Shown one piece after another: positions 5,834 to 9,605 of a stretch of DNA of 9,605 nucleotides. This DNA comes from Thermoactinomycetaceae bacterium. Lineage in GTDB: Bacteria > Bacillota > Bacilli > Thermoactinomycetales > Thermoactinomycetaceae. The translations under genes were made by a program, and so were the position numbers. Where the stretch lies: the NCBI GenBank assembly GCA_025449475.1, contig JANWJM010000091.1:1-9605 (forward strand). The letters run 5' to 3'. The notes beneath the pieces are model-generated. The model was not told where the DNA came from. It did no database searches and saw nothing but the letters and a program-made list of their open reading frames with translations. Positions within the stretch are counted from its first letter, which is position 1; the number at the start of each line of letters is the position of its first letter.

Positions 5834-6622
5834 CTAATTCCCAGCTCCTCGGTAATGACGAATGCCTCGGTTCCAACAAACGATTCCAATTAACAAAACA
5901 CTCAATCCGACTAGCGGAGTTAGAAAAGCCAACTCCCGCCATGCCTGTTGATCCAGTAAAAAACTAGCTGGATAAAACCCAACGAAAGCAAAAGGTAAGA
6001 TCCACGTCAGCACAATTTGGATGAGGCGATGATAGATATTGACTGGATATCGACCATAATTGCCAATATTAAAGATAATCGGTTGGATATCGTTTTTGGA
6101 ATCGGTATAGAGACTTATACTCATCAACAGAATATTGATTCCTCCATAGACCGCAACACCTCCAAAGATAAAGAGAATCATCAAAAGTAGATCGTACCAA
6201 GCCCACTCAATTTCCAAAGCAGACATCCCCCAGATCATTACAACAATCCCATTTATTACACCTAGTAGCGATTCTGGGGTCATATTTTCCATCAGAACCT
6301 GCAGTAAACTGTGGACAGGTCTTGTCAAGATTCGATCCAATTCACCGCGAATAATATAGCGATCATTAAACGTCCAAATATTGAAGAAAGAAGCAAAGAA
6401 GGCCCATGGAATGAGAAAATAACCATAAATAAAGATCACCTCACCCTGTGTCCAGCCCTTCAATTGAGTGGTATGAGAAAAAATCACTAAAATAAAAATT
6501 AAATTTACTGCCTGAAACAATAAATCGCTTATGAATTGAGCGAGAAAATCCCATCGATATACCAATCGCGTTTTGATATACTGTTTCAAGTATTCAAGGA
6601 AAAGCGAAACGAGCGAAAGCAT
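5834..6622 (-). CDS. ABC-2 type exporter permease (COG3694 type)
   Basis: This is one of two membrane subunits of an ABC exporter. With the ATG at 6622 it has 262 residues and about six hydrophobic segments (roughly 28-50, 60-85, 117-135, 145-170, 200-222 and 231-248). The family-typical features are the cytoplasmic RGELDRILTRP stretch (about 92-102), which has an equivalent in the partner permease, the YGRYP motif (189-193) and the PFAFVGFYPASFLL segment near the end. The frame is open from a GTG at 6637 that overlaps the previous stop by 8 bases, but AAGGTGG overlaps that GTG and serves the ATG at 6622 better, at about 11 bases. It is the last gene of the operon. The substrate is unknown. 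Confidence 0.88.
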   Translation of the reverse strand: MLSLVSLFLEYLKQYIKTRLVYRWDFLAQFISDLLFQAVNLIFILVIFSHTTQLKGWTQGEVIFIYGYFLIPWAFFASFFNIWTFNDRYIIRGELDRILTRPVHSLLQVLMENMTPESLLGVINGIVVMIWGMSALEIEWAWYDLLLMILFIFGGVAVYGGINILLMSISLYTDSKNDIQPIIFNIGNYGRYPVNIYHRLIQIVLTWILPFAFVGFYPASFLLDQQAWRELAFLTPLVGLSVLLIGIVCWNRGIRHYRGAGN

Positions 6623-6629
6623 TTCCGAT

Positions 6630-7424
6630 CTAACCACCTTGTACAGTCATTCGTTTTTTGGCGATGGCCCATAAGACCAATATCGGTAGACATAAAACGA
6701 GCACCCATATTAGTTGGATCCCTATCGCCTGGATAAACGATTCTCCATCAAGCCCTTTTACTAACGTAATACTCGGTAAATAACTAATCGCTTGAAAAGG
6801 TAAAAAAGAAAGAATCGCTTGCGCCCATTCTGGATAGAATGGAATGGGAATCACCACTCCTGATAATAGATCTACCAGTACACGTTTCGCACGCAATAGC
6901 CCTTGATTATTGAGGAAAAAAAACGTCAAAACTCCAATCAACAGGTTCACCTGTACATTAATGAGAAATCCGAGGAAGAGGCTAAGCGCAAACTTCATCC
7001 AGACCGAACCAAATGATGGAAGCTGAATTGGCAACACAAGAGAAACGATGATAAGACCCGGAGCACTAAATAACAAGAGCCGAAATAATCCTTCACCCAA
7101 ACTTTCTGCTGCTTTGACAAGCAAGTATTGATATGGACGGATCAATTGCACAGCTACTTGACCTTCGCGGATTTCTGCCGCAATCTCATAGTCAAGATTG
7201 TTAAAATAAAAAGCTCGCGACATCCAAGTAACGGCAATATAAGTAGCCATCTGAACAGCAGTCATTCCATTTAAACTGGTAGCCCCACCGTAAACCGCGT
7301 TCCACAAAAAATAGTAGACGCCAATATTCAAACTATAATTAATGACTCCACTATAATAATATACCCGATACGCAAGCATCATGAGAAAACGAATCCGGAT
7401 TACTTCCAAGTAAACCCTAAGCAT
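6630..7424 (-). CDS. ABC-2 type exporter permease (COG4587 type)
   Basis: This is the second membrane subunit of the same exporter, 264 residues from the ATG at 7424. That start is chosen because GGAGGAG stands 6 bases upstream and the ATG overlaps the TAG of the ATPase gene by 8 bases; the longer frame to 7481 would add 19 charged residues and a large overlap. About six hydrophobic segments are visible. IREGQVAVQLIRPYQY at 85-100 is the counterpart of RGELDRILTRP in the other permease and is likely the cytoplasmic coupling region, so the two permeases are distant paralogues that would form a heterodimer. The position between ATPase and second permease is standard for this type. Confidence 0.88.
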   Translation of the reverse strand: MLRVYLEVIRIRFLMMLAYRVYYYSGVINYSLNIGVYYFLWNAVYGGATSLNGMTAVQMATYIAVTWMSRAFYFNNLDYEIAAEIREGQVAVQLIRPYQYLLVKAAESLGEGLFRLLLFSAPGLIIVSLVLPIQLPSFGSVWMKFALSLFLGFLINVQVNLLIGVLTFFFLNNQGLLRAKRVLVDLLSGVVIPIPFYPEWAQAILSFLPFQAISYLPSITLVKGLDGESFIQAIGIQLIWVLVLCLPILVLWAIAKKRMTVQGG

Positions 7425-8421
7425 TCGTTTCTCCTCCCTGATAGATCTTCCGGACGATTTCTTCCGTACTATCCTCCTCAATCTGTACCTCTTGGATCGG
7501 GATTCGTTCCACGAGGCACGCTAACACTTTTGAGACAGGCGTATCGTGATTTAAAACAGCGCTCACCTTCCGTTCCGTTCTTTTAGACCAGGTGACTGCC
7601 AAACCTTCGGTGTACTTTTCAAGCTGCTTAAGAGATACATTCTCTTCCACAGCCAAATGAATCTTCTTACCACTCCCCCATTTGCTTCGCAAACGCTGTA
7701 AATCACCATCATAAATTATTCTTCCTTGATCCAGCATAATCACACGCGAACACAATGCCTCTATATCCGAGAGATCATGCGTGGTTAACAGAATAGTGGT
7801 CCGAAATTCTTGATTGATCTCTTTTAAGAATCTCCGAATATTATCTTTCACCAATACATCTAAACCGATAGTAGGTTCATCTAAAAATAAGAGAGACGGT
7901 TGATGAATCAAAGCTGCAACCAGTTCACAACGCATGCGTTGCCCCAAGCTTAATTTACGCACCGGCTGATCCAACAGATTCCCGATATCCATCACTTCGA
8001 TCATGCGTCTTAGATGCTTCTCATATTGCTCATCGTGGACACGATATACTTTTTGTAACAAACGAAACGATTCCTTCACAGCAATATCCCACCATAATTG
8101 GCTTCGCTGTCCAAAGACCACACCAATTGTTTTTACAAATTCCCTTCTCTGGCGATGGGGATGATATCCATTTACGGTTAGATCACCAGAGGTTGGTTCC
8201 AGAATTCCTGTTAACATTTTTATGGTCGTCGATTTACCCGCACCGTTTTCCCCGATATAACCCACCATCTCACCTTGGTAGATCTCAAGATCAATGTGAT
8301 CGACGGCTCGAATTATGCGATAGTTTCGATTCCATAAATCACGAAATGCCCCAAGCAATCCTGATCGACTTTGAAATACTCGAAATTCTTTCGTTAAACC
8401 TCTGGCACAAATCGAAAGCAT
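7417..8421 (-). CDS. ABC exporter ATP-binding protein (COG4586 type)
   Basis: This 334-residue ATPase powers the two permeases encoded downstream. All motifs are intact: Walker A GENGAGKST (57-65), Q-loop Q105, signature LSLGQ (157-161), Walker B LLFLDEP (177-183) and the H-loop histidine H215. The N-terminal insert at about 17-37 and the stretch VVFGQRSQLWWD (101-112) are typical of the COG4586 subgroup. A C-terminal extension beyond about 245 is a small extra domain also found in the subgroup. AAGGAG (8431-8436) lies 9 bases before the ATG. The gene heads a three-gene operon with overlapping stops and starts. As I recall, a cyanobacterial exporter with this same composition gives resistance to viologen herbicides, but the substrate here cannot be read from sequence. 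Confidence 0.93.
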   Translation of the reverse strand: MLSICARGLTKEFRVFQSRSGLLGAFRDLWNRNYRIIRAVDHIDLEIYQGEMVGYIGENGAGKSTTIKMLTGILEPTSGDLTVNGYHPHRQRREFVKTIGVVFGQRSQLWWDIAVKESFRLLQKVYRVHDEQYEKHLRRMIEVMDIGNLLDQPVRKLSLGQRMRCELVAALIHQPSLLFLDEPTIGLDVLVKDNIRRFLKEINQEFRTTILLTTHDLSDIEALCSRVIMLDQGRIIYDGDLQRLRSKWGSGKKIHLAVEENVSLKQLEKYTEGLAVTWSKRTERKVSAVLNHDTPVSKVLACLVERIPIQEVQIEEDSTEEIVRKIYQGGETNA

Positions 8422-8449
8422 TTGGGACAGCTCCTTCCTAGCAACACAT

Positions 8450-8481
8450 AAAAAAAGGTATTCCGCTTCAAAAGGAATACC
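8450..8481 (-). terminator. Intrinsic terminator after spo0M, or leader hairpin of the ABC operon
   Basis: GGTATTCC (8457-8464) and GGAATACC (8474-8481) form a perfect 8-bp stem with a 9-base loop. On the minus strand six T follow directly (8456-8451). It ends the spo0M unit 50 bases after the stop codon. It lies only about 30 bases before the ABC ATPase start codon, which leaves little room for a promoter after it. Confidence 0.8.
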
Positions 8482-8490
8482 CCTTCCATC

Positions 8491-8519
8491 ATTTTAATCT
8501 TATTTGCCCTTATCGTAAA
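8491..8519 (-). promoter_or_regulatory. Candidate promoter of the ABC exporter operon
   Basis: On the minus strand TTTACG (8519-8514), then 17 bases, then TAAAAT (8496-8491) make a fair sigma-A-type promoter (4 and 5 of 6 matches). The start would fall near 8484, just before the hairpin at 8481-8457, so the hairpin would sit at the very 5' end of the message. I found no better promoter between the hairpin and the ATPase gene. Confidence 0.35.
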
Positions 8520-8531
8520 TGGAAAAAATAA

Positions 8532-9275
8532 TCATTCCGAAATACAATTTTGGATATGGTCTGTAATCAATTGGAACAGATTGGTTTCTTCATGGGTCAC
8601 CGTAAAACGAACCACACGTTCATCCATTTGTAAGGTCTCTTCGACTGAACTTTTCAGATCTCTCGCTCGATTATTCACTTGGATAATGATATCCACTTCA
8701 TCTGGTGAAGGATAAAAGATAAACTTGATATCATCAATCAGTGGTACATATTCGCCCAATGGCATCAGCTTAAATTTTTGGACAAATGGATGTCGTGCGT
8801 GGAACATTTCATAATCAAATTCAATGTTATGTAACTGAAAACCGATCTCTTCCGTCACCTTTAAAATTTTATCAACCAGCAAACTCGGCAATACTTCAAA
8901 ACCATCACGATCATCTGGATCAATCGCCGTTTTTATATCCAAACCGGTTTTTAAGTAAATCACTGATCCACCTGCAGTTACCGGTGTATCAAATGGAAGT
9001 TGAAACTGAAAAGGAATCACCTTGGTTTCATGCGCACCTATGGTAAAGGGATCCGTCAAATGAATTTTATCCAGAATATATTTCCCTAATTGTGGTTCTG
9101 AATGGTTTTGTAGAATTAAATACATATAAATGGAATCAATCGTTTGTTCTGTCTTCCCGCCTTGAATAAAGATGTCTCCTTGAACCATTTCACCCTGACG
9201 ATATACTGCTTTTTTTAAGCGAGTGTCAACTTTGGCTGAACCTAATCCAAAACTAGCCAACACTCTTCCGAACAT
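8532..9275 (-). CDS. spo0M: Spo0M-type sporulation-control protein
   Basis: This protein belongs to the Spo0M family, arrestin-like cytoplasmic proteins that affect entry into sporulation and cell-envelope or division behaviour in Bacillus; the biochemical role is not settled. From ATG 9275 it has 247 residues, close to the usual length of about 258. The N-terminus MFGRVLASFGLGSAKVDTRL and the following YRQGEMVQGDIFIQGG are typical, as are the strand-rich arrestin-like N domain and the C-terminal part with HPFVQKFKLMP and FYPSPDEVDI. An ATG at 9281 overlaps the previous stop as ATGA, but AAGGAG (9284-9289) is only 2 bases from it and an ideal 8 bases from the ATG at 9275, so the latter is chosen. 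It follows a tandem paralogue in the same unit and is followed by an intrinsic terminator. Confidence 0.9.
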   Translation of the reverse strand: MFGRVLASFGLGSAKVDTRLKKAVYRQGEMVQGDIFIQGGKTEQTIDSIYMYLILQNHSEPQLGKYILDKIHLTDPFTIGAHETKVIPFQFQLPFDTPVTAGGSVIYLKTGLDIKTAIDPDDRDGFEVLPSLLVDKILKVTEEIGFQLHNIEFDYEMFHARHPFVQKFKLMPLGEYVPLIDDIKFIFYPSPDEVDIIIQVNNRARDLKSSVEETLQMDERVVRFTVTHEETNLFQLITDHIQNCISE

Positions 9276-9277
9276 AA

Positions 9278-9605
9278 TCATTGCTCCTTGCTAATATATT
9301 CTTTGAACGCTACCAAAGGATCTTTCATCATCTGATGACCATTCATATGAAAAGTCTCCATAGGGTGGGCAAAATTCCAATAAAAATTGCTATTGAGCAC
9401 ATTTTGACCACGAATAATTTCCATATCTATATAAATATCATCTGGACTGACATCAAAAATCACATGGAGATGATCAATATATCCATGAAATTTGCCGCTC
9501 GGCTTGAATTGAAAGCACTGGAAAAAAGGATGAGGCTGCTTTTCTTCGTCATATTGGTTGATCACTGAATGTAGGACAAAACCAGCATCTTCAATATATT
9601 TTAGA
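9278..9605 (-). CDS. Second Spo0M-like protein, C-terminal part (5' end outside window)
   Basis: The frame is open from the right window edge to a TGA at 9280-9278. A GTG at 9565 could be taken as a start, but no ribosome site is seen and the codons before it continue a family-like sequence (L-K-Y-I-E-D-A-G-F-V-L-H-S) that matches ILKVTEEIGFQLHNI of the downstream Spo0M. The visible 108 residues align with the C-terminal half of that protein: HPFFQCFQFKP with HPFVQKFKLMP, and VIFDVSPDDIYIDMEI with FIFYPSPDEVDIIIQV. This is therefore the end of a paralogue, shorter at its C-terminus by some 10-20 residues or diverged there. Its stop overlaps an ATG of the next gene, so the two are translationally coupled or nearly so. 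Confidence 0.8.
   Translation of the reverse strand, partial: LKYIEDAGFVLHSVINQYDEEKQPHPFFQCFQFKPSGKFHGYIDHLHVIFDVSPDDIYIDMEIIRGQNVLNSNFYWNFAHPMETFHMNGHQMMKDPLVAFKEYISKEQ

Noticed and set aside
7425..7481. N-terminal extension of the COG4587-type permease to 7481
   Set aside because: It would add 19 charged residues with a 65-base overlap on the ATPase gene, while the ATG at 7424 has an excellent ribosome site.
8127..8441. 104-residue plus-strand frame opposite the ABC ATPase
   Set aside because: It is a shadow of a gene whose Walker and signature motifs are all intact on the minus strand.
9281..9568. 95-residue plus-strand frame opposite the second Spo0M-like gene
   Set aside because: It has no ribosome site, and the opposite strand has clear family similarity to the neighbouring Spo0M.

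Overview
The window looks like ordinary chromosomal DNA from a low-GC Gram-positive bacterium of the Bacillales. The evidence is a PerR with all the Bacillus subtilis metal-ligand positions, a YgzB (UPF0295) protein, a Spo0M-type sporulation-control protein, strong AGGAGG-like ribosome binding sites, sigma-A-like promoters and intrinsic terminators. Genus cannot be fixed from this sequence; a spore-forming Bacillus or Thermoactinomycetaceae relative is plausible. I saw no tRNA, rRNA, IS element, CRISPR array or phage module.

Left part (1-1709, plus strand). The 3' end of an unrecognised gene enters from the left edge (1-269) and is followed by 310 bases without a gene. This gap holds a short hairpin and then a strong promoter whose start site overlaps a palindrome close to the Bacillus LexA (SOS) box. 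It drives an unrecognised 200-residue protein (580-1182) that ends in a perfect 14-bp terminator. Next comes ygzB (1341-1709), and then about 200 bases without a convincing gene up to a bidirectional terminator shared with perR.

Centre (1913-5731, minus strand). Reading in the direction of transcription, the order is bcp (thiol peroxidase), a SAM-dependent methyltransferase overlapping bcp by 8 bases, nth (endonuclease III) 4 bases later, a lipoprotein with a degenerate von Willebrand A domain 35 bases later, and perR after a further 137 bases. bcp has its own candidate promoter. perR has a sigma-A promoter with a perfect -35 box and a 15-bp Per-box-like palindrome at its start site, which predicts autoregulation. 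The theme is peroxide defence and repair of oxidised DNA.

Right part (5834-9605, minus strand). A tightly overlapped three-gene operon encodes an ABC-2 type exporter: one ATPase of the COG4586 type and two paralogous permeases of the COG4587 and COG3694 types. Upstream is a terminator, then a full-length Spo0M-like gene, and at the window edge the C-terminal part of a second, tandem Spo0M paralogue that runs off the window.

The items most worth a second look are the candidate LexA operator in front of an unknown gene, the tandem Spo0M pair, the vWA lipoprotein that has lost its metal-binding motif, and the hairpin between the spo0M pair and the ABC operon, which may act as a leader element. 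Nothing here is clearly a new defence or mobile system.
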